Source: Molossus alvarezi
Taxonomy: Eukaryota; Chordata; Mammalia; Chiroptera; Molossidae
DNA: 64,000 nucleotides
Reading direction: 5' to 3'
Assembly (NCBI GenBank): GCA_037176705.1
Contig: CM073887.1
Location: 26,415,501 to 26,479,500, forward strand
The notes beneath the pieces were generated by a model, which saw only the letters and a program-made list of their open reading frames with translations, was not told the origin of the DNA and searched no databases. The stretch's first letter is position 1; every line of letters starts with the position of its first letter. Position numbers and translations under genes: made by a program. Positions 1 to 11,570 of this stretch are shown one piece after another.

Positions 1-133
1 AAATCAATAGTGTTCCTTGATCCTCTAAATCCTGCCTCAGTTACAGGACAAAAATTACATGGTGATCTAGTTGTCAAAAATAATTCTTTCATGAGATAGG
101 ATAATTTGATTACATTCTCCTAAAGTTGTGTTC

Positions 134-254
134 AAAGCAAATACCCGATGGGATGGGGTGGGAGCCAGGTGGAGGGGGAGCCAAAGGGGAAAAATAGGGG
201 ACATCTGTAACATTCTCAACAACAAAAACAAAAAGTTTTTTAAAAAGCAAATAC
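134..254 (+). mobile_element. Very short L1 3' end insertion with TSD
   Basis: An 11-bp direct repeat, AAAGCAAATAC, lies at 134-144 and 244-254 and encloses about 99 bp. The enclosed sequence is G-rich, then reads ACATCTGTAACATTCTCAAC, then an A-rich tail. The same G-rich stretch and 'acatctgtaatactctcaac' block ends the L1 copy near 50.09 kb, so this is the last part of an L1 3'UTR inserted after extreme 5' truncation. The perfect duplication suggests it is fairly young. Confidence 0.75.
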
Positions 255-1445
255 TTGGGAAACTATTAAATTTCAAAGGATTTGCCCATAAAGTTTGTCA
301 TATTCCCCTTCTCACTACCAACTGCAATATTTCTGTTCTTTAATTTCTCTCTAGAGGTTTTCCACTCTACCATGCAGCATGGTAAGAATACAAATGGGGT
401 GAGAACTATCACCTCTTTTCCTCGTTGGTTGTATGGAAAGGGTGACTTTGAAAAGAGAAGCAAGAAAGAAGAACCTACTTATGAGGTGAATTCTCAGACT
501 GATCCACATCAGAAATGATCAAATCTGGAAACCGAAGACTTGGAAATTGATTTCCATAAAGCTGCGGATGCTCATGCTCCAGAGGCAGCCTTCGGGTATG
601 TCCAGGAGTAAGTGGATGCATCCCACTGGGAGCACTGCTGCTCTGTATTCAGGCACGCAGCTCAGATGGGCCTGATCTCAGCCCCGTGTGTGCCTGAGTC
701 TTCCACCTCCCGGTTCCCTCTCTCCAGAGGCATCATTTCTCTTTAGACTCCCTGAGTGATGCACACAGCACTAACCCACGTCTAGTGAACTCACTTTCTA
801 GTGAGCAAATAATTATACACAAGTTTAACTTTATCGCCACAGAGATAAAGCTTAATTTCCAGAATGTCCAGGTTAAATTGGGTAATCCCAAATCTATTGT
901 AATCTTAATTTTTTTTTCAATTCTTTTACCTGTCTTTTTTTTTCCCTTTCCCAAATCTCCCTCCTTTATAACAGGATAAGGAATAGGAAAATATTGCTAT
1001 AAGTTCCCCAAAGTAGCAGAAATATTTGAAATATCCCCTTTATTTTTAATCAGTAAAATTTTCCAACTATTTAGAGCAGTACTTAAACTTTTTCCCCTAA
1101 AGAATATTATGAAGGAAACATTGGACATTTGAGCCCATGAATAGTGCATATTGCAAATAAACACATAAAATGTACCTTCAATTACAGAGGATATAATCGA
1201 TTATATGAAGCCCAACCAATGGGCTCATGTTAAGAAATGTTTTTTGCAATACATTAGGCATATTAGAGATAGATAATTTCTTGGAACATATAGTGTATGA
1301 CATTTTAAATAATTAAAATAGATAAGCAATGTTTTAACACAAATAGTTTTGGTAATTATTCATTAAAAAATTGAGGTAGGATTTCTTAAAATGGTCAATT
1401 TCTCTAGCAGATTTCCATGTTTCAATGCGTGTTGGCCACATGCCA
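255..1445. other. Unique AT-rich sequence, nothing recognised
   Basis: Short ORFs occur on both strands but none has recognisable domains or a family resemblance. T-rich runs near 910-950 are the only low-complexity feature. I see no repeat family here. Confidence 0.5.
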
Positions 1446-1660
1446 TAGAAGGTAAAGTCCAGGACTTGGAGTCAAACACACTGAGATTCTATCTTGGGGG
1501 CCTCATTTTATTGCTTCTAAAGCCTTGACCCGTTTCTGTGGTTTGTGGGCCTCTCACATTACTTATTTGCTAACTGTAAATAATATCCTCATCTTGTAGG
1601 GCTGCTGTGGGAATGAAGTGAAGAAAACGAAATGTCTACTGCTGTGCCTTCAAGGGGAGA
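1446..1660 (+). repeat. MIR SINE remnant
   Basis: The order of blocks follows MIR: a 'gactt-ggagtcaaa' box, a TTGACC-type core near 1530, 'taactgtaaataat-atcctcatcttgtagggctgctgtgggaatgaa' at the 3' side. It is strongly diverged, as expected for this ancient mammal-wide family. Confidence 0.7.
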
Positions 1661-2889
1661 GTGCTCCATAGAGTAGCTCTCACTTTCTCTCTTTAAATTA
1701 ACTCTTTTTGGAACTTGTCCATTTCATAAAGTGAGATGCTCAAGTGGGCTATTCTCATCAAAATCCGTAAGGATATATAAGATATAGGTGGGAGAAAGAG
1801 GAGGATTTGGGAATCTTCACAGAGATGAAGGAATTCCTTGGGGTTGTTTGGAATCTAGGCTGCTTATTTTGTACCTTACACCCTCTTCGTGGAAATAAAG
1901 CCATGCTGGTGAAATTAACACACCAGGATTTACTCCTGCACACATGCAGCAAGCTGCTTCTGCCAACTTCCTATAGTATTTAATGGCAAATAGCACTATA
2001 GACCTTTTTTCAGATCAATGAAAATGGTAGGCTCCTGAAAGTCCTGGTTCTTAGTCAAGAAGGCATGGATCTGTTGTCAATTTAGGGTTATGTAGTCAAG
2101 ATTATAAATAAGTATTATATTTTAAAACCCTTAAACAGTACAGTGCAGAGTGGCTTTGGAATAAATTTTTTTAAATTGACTTCCAGACCACTACGCATTT
2201 CCTCCAAGTGATACAATGACAAAATGTTTACAAATTTAATGATTTGAATCACACACATACACAAAATATGAAGTCTAAGTAATCTTCTTTCTTTCTCCCC
2301 CTGCAACCAGTGAAGCATTATTCACCAAACCCCATTTCTGAAAGTTTTGAACAATCTAGGTTTTAATAAAAAAGCCAAGCATCTCTGATGATGAATTTTA
2401 AGCCAGTGGAAAATGGAAAAGATCAAACTTCAAAACTCTCAGCAAGAAAGTTTTGACAGGAAATGCTAACAGACCTACCACTGGGTGCTTCTATGATAAA
2501 CAGATGAACCCTCCCGACGGTGCCTTAATTCCAGTTACACCCATTGGCCAGAGCCATTATTGGCCAAATTCTGAAGCTGCAACTGCTAGGCACTGATGAG
2601 AAAGGTGCCAGAAATAATAAGCTGGAAGCTTAGGCAAAACCCAAGAGGAAATACTTGATGTCAGATATGAGCTTGCCATTGTTTTGAGGGAACATGGATG
2701 GAGGAAAGAGTAAATGCCTGTGTGTTGGAGACTTGATGTATATATGCTGACTATCAGAAAGAGTCTTATTTTCCCTGGCTACTCACAACTGCCGGGAGAT
2801 CGTCTTTTTCTGATATTTACTTTCATGGTGACATTCATTTCCAGGCTGCTATCCAGAGGTATTCTGGAGTTAAGACTGTTTTTTTTTTA
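1661..2889. other. Unique sequence, nothing recognised
   Basis: No repeat family, exon-like ORF or RNA gene could be supported in this stretch. Confidence 0.45.
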
Positions 2890-2890
2890 A

Positions 2891-2964
2891 ATCACAATTA
2901 TATGAAATAATAAAACATTAGATGTTTATAAACATTAGTCAGGCTCATTTCATATAATTGTGAT
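2891..2964. repeat. 18-bp perfect inverted repeat (hairpin)
   Basis: ATCACAATTATATGAAAT at 2891-2908 is the exact reverse complement of 2947-2964, with a 38-base spacer between. The transcript of either strand could fold into an 18-bp AU-rich stem. The spacer carries a short internal direct repeat (aacattag). It could be the remains of a small inverted-repeat transposon, or chance foldback in AT-rich DNA. I see no flanking duplication that decides it. Confidence 0.6.
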
Positions 2965-3429
2965 ATTATATCCACTCATGGGGAATGCATTTTGCTAGAG
3001 AGGACAAATAACCTCATATGCCTTCCATGCAAAACTCAGTTGTTGCCATCCTTAGTGTGTGGTAGGGAGGCAGCAGGGAGAAAATCACAAAATACATGCA
3101 CACCCACTCTCCTTATATGCCCCATAGCTGTTCCTATCAAGCTGGCTCCAAAAAAGCATAGATGAATCCTACAAAGAAGCATAAGACCAGTAGTTCTTTT
3201 CAACAACCAAAAGCCATATAGACTTTGGAAAATCAGTAAATGTTAAACTGACCTAGAATCATGTCATTTCTGGATTTGGCTTTTTCTCTTTAGCAAACCA
3301 AAAGGCAATTTAATTTACCATTTATAAGATTTTGTACAGTGGTGCAAATTCCATCTGAAGTGTATCATAATATTTATATCCCCATGGTACCAATGGCAAC
3401 CACAGAATTACAGAGTCAAGGGGGACCCA
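2965..3429. other. Unique sequence, nothing recognised
   Basis: No repeats or coding signals were recognised between the hairpin and the L2 remnant. Confidence 0.4.
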
Positions 3430-4060
3430 AGAAATGGTAATAGTGGATAGATACAATTTAATAAGTATTCAAATGTTATTAGTGTATATCTATTATGTGC
3501 CAGATTCAAGAACTACAGAAATAAATGTCATTGTTCCTACCCATAGGGAGCTCACAACCTAGAAGAAAGGTTCACACAGAACAAAATCATACTATTATGA
3601 CTATGCTCACCAATATAGGTATAGACATAGAAGCATGACGGAGGTAATGATTCATTTTCTAAAGTCAATTACAGCTTTCCAAAGAAGGTAGATTTGTGTT
3701 CAGTTGAGAAGGATAAGTTATATGTCATCTAACAGAAAAGTACAGGAAAAATATACAGGGAAGAAGGCCAGAGGAAAAACATATTCCAGGAATAGGAAAG
3801 AGTAAGAACAAAACAAAGAAACAAGCACAGAGGTATTAATGTACATGTTGTATGTATGTAACATGAGTAAAATCTGGAGTACATGAAGCATCAGAAGAGC
3901 AGTAGAGAAATGCTTCTTGACTACTTTACTAAAAAGACAGTCTTGACCCCAGATAATCTTGTAGCAAAGGAAGAGCATAGTTATATGTGAGCTTTAAAAA
4001 CATTAACTCTGATGGTAGCATAAAGGATAGGTTGAAAAGGGAAAAGTGAGGAAGGGTCTC
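3430..4060 (-). repeat. L2 LINE remnant, antisense
   Basis: The stretch 'tattatgtgccag-attc ... gggagctcacaacctag' and, further on, 'ggaagaaggccagaggaa...catattccaggaatagg' follow the reverse complement of the L2 3' end region. Divergence is high, and the right half (after about 3700) is less certain than the left. Confidence 0.55.
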
Positions 4061-4354
4061 TGACTATAACCAAAGAGAATGCAAACTATACAAAAAGTAC
4101 TAATGAGTTATAAATTGGAGAATGACTGAAATTAATTAATGAGGGGCAAATGGGATCTTAAGTTCTTTTCATCTTGGTCCCCTGGCTCTTGTTTTCTGGT
4201 GAAAAGTTACATAAGGTCCACTGAAAGTGCAATTACCATGTTGGGGAGTGTAGTTGCCTGATTTTTATCCTGGCACCCTCATTATCTGCAGTGTTTGTGT
4301 TCAAGGCTTGTGGTCAATAGCAATGGAGGGGTTTGAGTGGAAAGACTGTCATAG

Positions 4355-4584
4355 AAAACCATAGGAAGGCCCAGCTGGTGTGGCTCAGTGCACTGAGCAT
4401 TCTCCCATGGACTGAGAGGTCCCAGTTCAATTTTCGGTCAAGGCACATGGCTGAGTTGCGAGTTTGATCCCCAGTAGGGGGCGTGTAGGAGTCAGCTGAT
4501 CCATGTATCTCTCTCATATCAATTTTTTTTTCTCTCTCTCTGTAAAAAATCAATAAAAATATATTTAAATAAAACCATAGGAAG
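4355..4584 (+). mobile_element. Ves SINE, type with CAATAAA tail
   Basis: The SINE body (4369-4570) begins GCCCAGCTGGTGTGGCTCAG, a tRNA-like A box region, carries 'gatccccagtagggggcg' and ends in a CT-rich stretch and 'aaaatcaataaaa'. It is enclosed by a perfect 14-bp target-site duplication, AAAACCATAGGAAG, at 4355-4368 and 4571-4584. This proves insertion by target-primed reverse transcription in the plus orientation. Confidence 0.92.
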
Positions 4585-7050
4585 ATGACTCACAGCTGCT
4601 TATGAAAGACTCTTCTCAATAGAACTTTGTTATTGTGAAAAGTTTGAATAGAAATGCAGTCCTGTGAATTTCTAGTATTAAACTATTTGTCAAATACCCA
4701 ACAGCCAGCTCAGGAGTTGGACTGGATTGGATTGGAGCTACCAGGGTTGCTGCCGCCCAGCTCTTACACTTCCTGCTTCCGCCTGTAGGTCCCAACAAGA
4801 AACTTTCTTTGTGGAGGCCAAAATTGCTTCATGATTTAGAGACTCTGGGGTTATCTCCTTATATTTATTATCTGATGGTTTTGCTCAACCTCCTGCTTGC
4901 CTTTCTGACTTCTGTATATTTCTGGGATCCTAAACTGACCACACCTTGTCAAGATTCCCGCCTTACCTACATCTGGCTCTCTCATTTGTAACTTCTTAGC
5001 CCAGATCCCAAATCTAGTTGTTGGTGCTTCTGGAAAAAAAAAATAAAAAAATGGTTCAGAGACTTTCTCTAGATAGATAGATACATATATACATACATAC
5101 ATAGATGATAGAGAATTTTTAATGGTATGATTTAAACTAAAAACACTTAAAGACACAAATATGACTTGTTTTTACCTTCTTTATTTGAGAGCCATACTTA
5201 GAAATGTTTCCAGTTGTTCTAAAATGTTTTGCTAAATATTCACTGTCTCTGTAATAAACGATATCTGTCTAGATTTTTTTTCTTAGCTTAACGAAATGAA
5301 TGAAATAGATTTGTCTAAGTGAATAATAAGTATCTGATTATTAAAGAACCTACTAGAATCTTAGAATTGAAAGAGTAGAGGCCATTAAATATAACCTGTT
5401 TCCCAAAATATAAATATCTGCTCTGAAATCACTGACAGATACTTTCTCAGTTTCTTGGACACTAGCATTGATAACAGTTCATTTCTATTTAAAGAACCCC
5501 TTTCCATTGATCACCTCTGATGGGTAGAGAGGCGCAACTATGTGGAGTTTACACATCTGTCTTCCAACCATTGGTCCTGTTCTACTTGTTAGAGCCCACA
5601 GAGAAAGTGGCTCTATATATAGAGAGAGATGATTTGATATAGATATAAGCATAGACATAGATATAAATATAAGTATAGTATAAATATATATCTTAAGAAA
5701 GTAATAACAATCACCTAAGTGTATATTTTTCTGAGTTCAATATGTCCTATTCTATCAAACATTCTTCATAAAATAAGGCTTATAAATTCCCCACCCTCAT
5801 GTGGAAACATCATTTTGTCAAGGTCCTTTTTAATACTTCCAGAGTATTGTGAGAACATCTGGAGATGATACTTCTGTTAATGCTGTGTAAGATTAATTTT
5901 TTTTCAACATCTGTGTCACACTATTGACTCATTTTGAGCTTGGGGCCAAATGAAACCCTTGGGTCAATTATTTACCAAACTATCTGCTCTTAACCCACAT
6001 GCTAAGTATTTCTCCTTATAAATAAATGAGAGAGGAGGTGTATGTAACTGAGAAGAAATTAATCTGGGCAAGACTCAGCAAATTTCAGAGACATGTATTT
6101 CCATTAAAAATTTTTTAATTCTAAAGCAATCTACCTTTTTTTCCCATTTGGCAATGTCATAAAGTTGAATAAGATGGAATTATATATAGTAGTTTGAATT
6201 CTGACTAACATTACGGTATGTATAATAAATATATAACTAGCAATGCCAAAAATCTTTGTTTTGAATAATCTTTATCAGAAAATTTAATTAAAAATGGTTA
6301 CAAAAATATTTACTGGATAAAACTGAAACATGTGTGAAGCACTCTTCCATTCACCAAAATACTGTTTATTTTGCTCAATTCAACATTGTCATAACAGGAC
6401 CAGGGCCAAGGCTGGGTGAGTTGTTGAATGAATCTGAGAGTACTTTCCGTCCACGGTGTGTTAAAACCCTCAATGGCACATTCTAATTACCATGCAGATT
6501 TCGCCATTCTTGGAGTGTGCTCTCTGTGGACAAATACACATTTTCCTTTAGCTGTGTTCTTTAAATGCCAACACTTTAACAATATGAATGAGAGAAGAAA
6601 CTTGTTGCTATAATTGGGCCAAAATAATCAGCTTCTCTTCTTTCCATAATCAAAAGAGATTGCATATTACAATTATAAACCTAAAAGATAGAACGTATAG
6701 TTCCAAAAGACAGTGCCAGAAAATGTCAGTTTCCCAATTTAATCTTCTAAAATTATATTGAATCATTATGCATGAAAGAATTGTAGCTACTGAGCATTGT
6801 GATTTCTGTTATGGTAAAGTATTCCATGGTGAAGGACAGATATATTTTTCACATATCCGATTCCCATAGCATCTGCTTTTAAAGGGCCCATTAATTTAAG
6901 TGTTGAGAAAATATTAAGATTTACTATTTGGCTGCATAATCTTAAGCACTTTGTTAAAACATTTGGCCCATTTTTGAAACAGAATTTTGTTGAAAAGTCT
7001 ACTTACTTCCTCCAGTAAAATAAAATAAAAAATGTTTTCCCCTCCCAATA
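4585..7050. other. Unique AT-rich sequence with minor simple repeats
   Basis: Short GATA/ATAC-type tetranucleotide tracts lie at about 5071-5110 and TATA/ATAGA-rich sequence at 5610-5690. Otherwise I recognise no repeat family or coding sequence. The ORFs present are short and lack any family signature. Confidence 0.5.
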
Positions 7051-7057
7051 ATACTTT

Positions 7058-7500
7058 CCTTTTTTTTTTTTCCCAAAAAACATTTTATTTCCTTTGAGAA
7101 CATGGAATCTCTGATGCTCTCATGCCCCTGGTAAATTCCCTGTCCAATACCTATCATCACCCAGCTGTGATTCACACCCTAAACTTAGATTTAGTGACTA
7201 AAAAAATTCACATCCAGAACAGTTCAAATGAAACAGGTCAGAGGGACAGAGCACGGATAATTCTGAGCACACAGACGTTCAACAGAGACAGTTCAGAAAC
7301 CAGCATGGATATACCACTGCATTTGCAATCCCAGCACACTGCAGCCATTAACAACAGAGAAGCCATTAGACAATGCATGTTCACCTGTGTGTTCTGGCCA
7401 CAACATTTATGTTCACTGAGTGGTTGTTTTTCTGATTACACCACAGTTTTACCAAGTCATAACTACTGCAGGTTGCTTTTTAGATCCTAAAGAATCAGCT
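7058..7500 (-). pseudogene. Possible retrocopy of an mRNA 3' end
   Basis: On the minus strand the sequence ends with AATAAA (reverse complement of 7087-7092) about 15 bases before a run of A (T run at 7060-7072). A genomic poly(A) next to a polyadenylation signal is the mark of a retrotransposed transcript. No protein can be read upstream on the minus strand, so it would be 3'UTR only. The plus strand carries a 122-codon ORF (7122-7490) with no recognisable family, which I take as a shadow. No clear target-site duplication was found, so the left and right limits are approximate. Confidence 0.4.
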
Positions 7501-7940
7501 AGAAAAGGAATTAGCTAAAAATTTAATAATAAAAAAATATATAATGAGGTTTCTTTTCATGGGTCCTGGTCGTCACTACTAGTTTACTGTAACACTTTAT
7601 AAAAATATAAATTTAAAGACAAAAGTCCTCTTACCGAAAGTAATTTGCTTGAGAAGCCAGGGGCTCATCACAGAGCTGTGAATTTTAGAGGCAAAAAACG
7701 CAAAAGGAGGAAACAGAACAAAGCAGAGGAAATATTCAAACTGGTTACAAAGGAAGGCCGTGTCAAATGAGTGTGAAGTCAGAGTTCACCAGAGCCACTT
7801 GTGAACAGAAATCAAAGGTAACCTTTGCAGACTGAGGTCACCCATCTTATCCAAGCTCTGGCCACACAGTGGAGACTCTGGGAGACCTACAACTGAGGGT
7901 CACCTTCAGATTATTAGCCTTCACAGGAAGACAAATACTT
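7501..7940. other. Unique sequence, nothing recognised
   Basis: No recognised repeats or coding signals. Confidence 0.4.
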
Positions 7941-8235
7941 CATACATCCAGCCATTGAGCAATATTGATTGTTATAAATTACTATGCTAGGTGCTCTGAG
8001 AAACACTCAGACTTCTGTTCTGAGTCCCATGATCAAGGTATCTAGAAAAGGAGAAGAAACAGGGGCATAAATAACAATAATCCAGGGTCGACTCTGACAA
8101 GAACCAAGAGGCATAATTTGCTGTGGAAATTGAGAAAATGGGAGGGAACACTGCAGCAGAGGCAAAAGGAAAAAACTATGAGCAGGGTCAGGGATGGCGT
8201 AATGGAGGAGATGGCATTTTCTAAATTACGCAGTT
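7940..8235 (-). repeat. Possible L2 remnant, antisense
   Basis: The text 'ttactatgctaggtgctctgagaaaca' and, later, 'gggagggaacactgcagcagaggcaaa' resemble the reverse complement of the L2 3' region, in the same order as in the better copy at 22.6 kb. It is too diverged to be sure by eye. Confidence 0.35.
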
Positions 8236-8431
8236 CACTAGTTGACTTGTTCATAAATATTCTAACATGCTTCTCCAGGTTGTTCTGGGGGGTCTCCATC
8301 ATGGAAAGATGGATGAAAAGAGAATATGGGCTTCATCAATATAGTGCAGTGTTTGGTAACAGAGTCACCATTTCTTGACAGAGGTGTCATTAAACAACTA
8401 GAAAACACGGACGTCCTTGCTAATCATCGAG

Positions 8432-8626
8432 TTGTACTGTCCACTACGGTAGCCAGCAGCCACATGTGGCTACGAATATTCAAATTAAATTAAGTGTATC
8501 AGTTCTTAAGTACACTAGCTAAATTTCAAGTGCTCAGTGGCCATTTATGGCCAATGGCTACCATATTGGATGGGGCAGATATAGAACATTTCCATCTAGC
8601 AGAAAGTTCTGCTGGGCAGCACTGAA
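8432..8626. repeat. hAT-Charlie MITE, MER3-like
   Basis: The element is roughly palindromic: 'actgtccactacggtagcca' at the left is mirrored by 'tggctaccatattggatgggg' at the right, and 'gccacatgtggcta' lies inside. The outermost right end 'agaaagttctgctgggcagc' is typical of the MER3 group of mammal-wide non-autonomous hAT elements. Confidence 0.65.
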
Positions 8627-8639
8627 GGGAGAAGATCAA

Positions 8640-10240
8640 CATAAACACTGTGTACTCTGTCACTGGGATTTTGAAGTACCTTCATATGAACAATTATGAA
8701 ATAACATAAATTATATTAAAATACTGATAAATACCATCAAGAAGATGATGGAGGCCTAGAAAAATAAAGTGACCCTGGCCACATTATGTAATATATTTTT
8801 AAATAATAAAAAATGGAATTCTTTGCATTTTCAAAAACTTCCATTACTTTTGACAACATTTTGAAGGAAAAAAATAAATATATTAGCATCTAAGAAGAGG
8901 GAAGGGGCAGGACATAGATCAGGAGTAGAGGGAGAGGGGACTAAAGAAAATGGGTAAGTTAGGTAATATGGATTAGCAAATAGAAGAAAAGAGGTAATAA
9001 GAAACATCTTTTAGTGAAGTGTCAGAAGTGCTTTTGCTTTTTTTTTTAACTGGAAATGATAGAAACAGAGAAATACTCTGGGGGTAAAGAAGAAATATGA
9101 GTCCACTGTCCACATTATCTGATTCTCTGGATAATCTAAATCATCTATAGGAAGGCCACTTCCCCTACGAAATTTCTCTTGTACAAAGTACTTGTTATAA
9201 ATTTGTCTGCTTATTTTTTTTAATTAACAGACTATCCATATGTAATTTTAATGCTCTACTAAAATTTGTCTTTTAACCTCAACATTATAAATTACAGTTG
9301 TAAAGCACCATGGGATTAAAATATTATGTCACAGATCAGTGGAAATTTTCTTAATGATTTATAGCAAACTATGACCACCTGAAACGAACCAAAAGTGTTC
9401 TACTGGGAATTCAGCGAAGGCATAATAGTTTGCTTCTTTTATATCTCTATCCTAATTAAAACAAACTCCGAAAAAACAGTCTGGGATTAAAATATACTTT
9501 AGATGAGCAATACTTCTATTCTGTACTTCTGACATTTGTGGAGATGAGGAATGTGTACTTAAGTTTCTTTAGGAAACCAGTAAATTCTAAAAGAATGAAC
9601 TGACTATTCCTCTTACTGAAAAATTTAGGTTAAAGAAGAATTATGTGCATTTGGAAAAGAAAATCCAGGCACATAAGCTCTAATGACATGCTCCATACTT
9701 CTTAATTAATGGAAGTGAGACTCATTTAAAAGAAGAAGGTCGCAATTCTAAGCTGTTTAAATAAGTAAAAACATATCTTAATGTAAGGGGTCATAAATAA
9801 TACAGAAAGTTTATGGTTTTAAATATGATTTAAGGTCATTTATTACGTTTCAATGTATGTTCTCATAACAGGATGTTTTCACATTTTAAAGTAGCACCAT
9901 ATGAATAATCAATTACAGAAATAGTGTTTCATGAAAATTGGGGGTGGGGCACGAAAAGACCAAATATTACAACTATTACGTATTTTGTATTGAATAGGGC
10001 TTCCAAGTTTTTTAAGTTATTTTTTATACTATTGCTTGCATTTAATATTTATAACAATAATAATCTGGAAATCATTATTATATCCTTTCTACAGATGGAG
10101 AACCTGATTTTAAAGAACGATGTAGAGTAGAAGTATCACGATACCCCTCCCCAAATCAAAGCAAAAGTTTCTTAGTGAAAAGCCCACTGAGCTACCAAAT
10201 GGGAAAATTGAGATTCTGACTCAGGGTTCCAGATTTTCTT
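8640..10240. other. Unique AT-rich sequence
   Basis: No gene or certain repeat. A weakly MIR-like stretch ('cctttctacagatggagaacctgattttaaagaa') lies near 10085-10120 but is too poor a match to list separately. Confidence 0.4.
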
Positions 10241-10480
10241 TTTATCCCTCTATTGTGGTAGGTCTCTAGCTTCTCTCTTTCAGGAGCATGGGAGGACTAT
10301 ACATCATATCCTCTTTCAAAGCCTGACAGGGCTATGTACCTTGTTTGACCAATGATATAGGAGCAGAAGTGATGTCACATCCTGGCAAAAGCATTTAATT
10401 GCCAAAGCAAGACTCTCCATCCTCCCTTCCCCTTCACATTTAATATACACATGCTACACTGGGCCTTCCCATGGAAGTCA
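10241..10480. repeat. Possible ancient repeat, family not named
   Basis: The phrase 'tgaccaatgatataggagcagaagtgatgtcacatcctgg' recalls a mammal-wide interspersed repeat that I cannot name with confidence. A related phrase occurs near 57.8 kb ('ctggccaatgagatcgg'). The limits are uncertain. Confidence 0.25.
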
Positions 10481-11089
10481 GCTGTTCTAGGCCCAATGCA
10501 GGAACTAGCCCGTCACTGTGTTGAGTGTCTGACATATTTTAATTGTATATTATTGTAGCCTAACATAGCCCACCTGGCTGAAACATTTTTGTGCTACTCA
10601 AAACCTGAGTTCCAATTCTGCTACACATCTAAAATGCAGCCTTTTCTTTCCAGTACTATTAAAAATGTTTAATAGATGCTTTGGTTCATTTAAAACACAC
10701 ATTAAAATCCTCTCTAATTCTTTATATTCTCTCTACTTTTTTTGGAGCAGCTCCATTTACCTCCATTCAATTTCAAGAGACCTTCTTAGCACCAAACTGC
10801 AAGCAGCCATGTTTTCCTCCTGTCCCGGTAGACAGTGAGTATTCCTGGGTTTTCCTTTCTTCTCTCTTACTATCTCCTCCTCCTTCTCTGTGCTACAACA
10901 TAGACGTGGCTGCTCTATGGCTACCAGCCCCTGACATGAAAAAACAAACAAACAAAAACTCTGCCACTAAAGCATTTTCTTACAGTAGGTATTTTTAAGA
11001 TAAGTCAAAACTGCTGCTGAGACCATACGGGTGCTATAAATCAGGACTCTAACTTAAACTATTAGTGTAGGTAAGTAATTAGTATTAAT
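10481..11089. other. Unique sequence, nothing recognised
   Basis: A 105-codon ORF (10681-10998, plus) is present, but it lacks domains and reads through pyrimidine-rich and A-rich stretches. I see no support for a gene. Confidence 0.4.
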
Positions 11090-11570
11090 AAAGGAAGGGA
11101 GCAAATGGGATCAGACATTAAGCCTAATCTCCTAAGGAACTGAATTGGACATTAAGCCTGATTCGCCAGGAAGCTGCAGCATTCACAGCCTCTCCAGAGG
11201 ACCACCACATCCTCCACCCAGTGGTCTTAATCCCCAAGCAACCTCAGAGCGGGCAGGAAGAATCACTCTCCAGTCTCCCTAGAGGACAACCGGCCCAGTA
11301 GCTAGGACGAATAAAACAGGGGAAGTTTCTTTGCTAGGCACATGCGCAGTAGAAACTGAGATGGCACAGAGGGAGGTAAGTGCATGCACAGTAGAAACCA
11401 AGTGACAAGACAAAACTTTGAGGTATGCACAGTAGGAGCCAAGATAAAGGGCAGGTGTCTAGCTTGGGAAAAGAATCAGACTGGATGAGGGCCCAGCACC
11501 AGCCCACAAAGAACCAGGAAACAGATTGGTTAGTTTGGAAGAAAGGTCACTCCTTCCCAAACTCAGAGAT
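11090..11570 (+). repeat. LTR-like block with triplicated 41-bp unit
   Basis: The block is GC-richer than its surroundings. It contains three tandem copies of a roughly 41-bp unit, each with CATGCGCAGTAGAAACTGAG or a close variant, starting at 11341, 11383 and 11424. A second direct repeat, 'acattaagcct', occurs twice at about 11115 and 11150. An inverted CCAAT ('gattggtt', 11526) and 'gatataatc' (about 11567) follow. Tandem enhancer-like units before promoter boxes suggest the U3 part of a retroviral LTR, but I cannot define the TG and CA ends or a duplication. Confidence 0.35.

Noticed and set aside
4369..4440. tRNA gene in the SINE heads here and at the other Ves copies
   Set aside because: The A and B box-like words belong to SINE heads with A-rich tails and target duplications, and no cloverleaf of a functional tRNA is intact.
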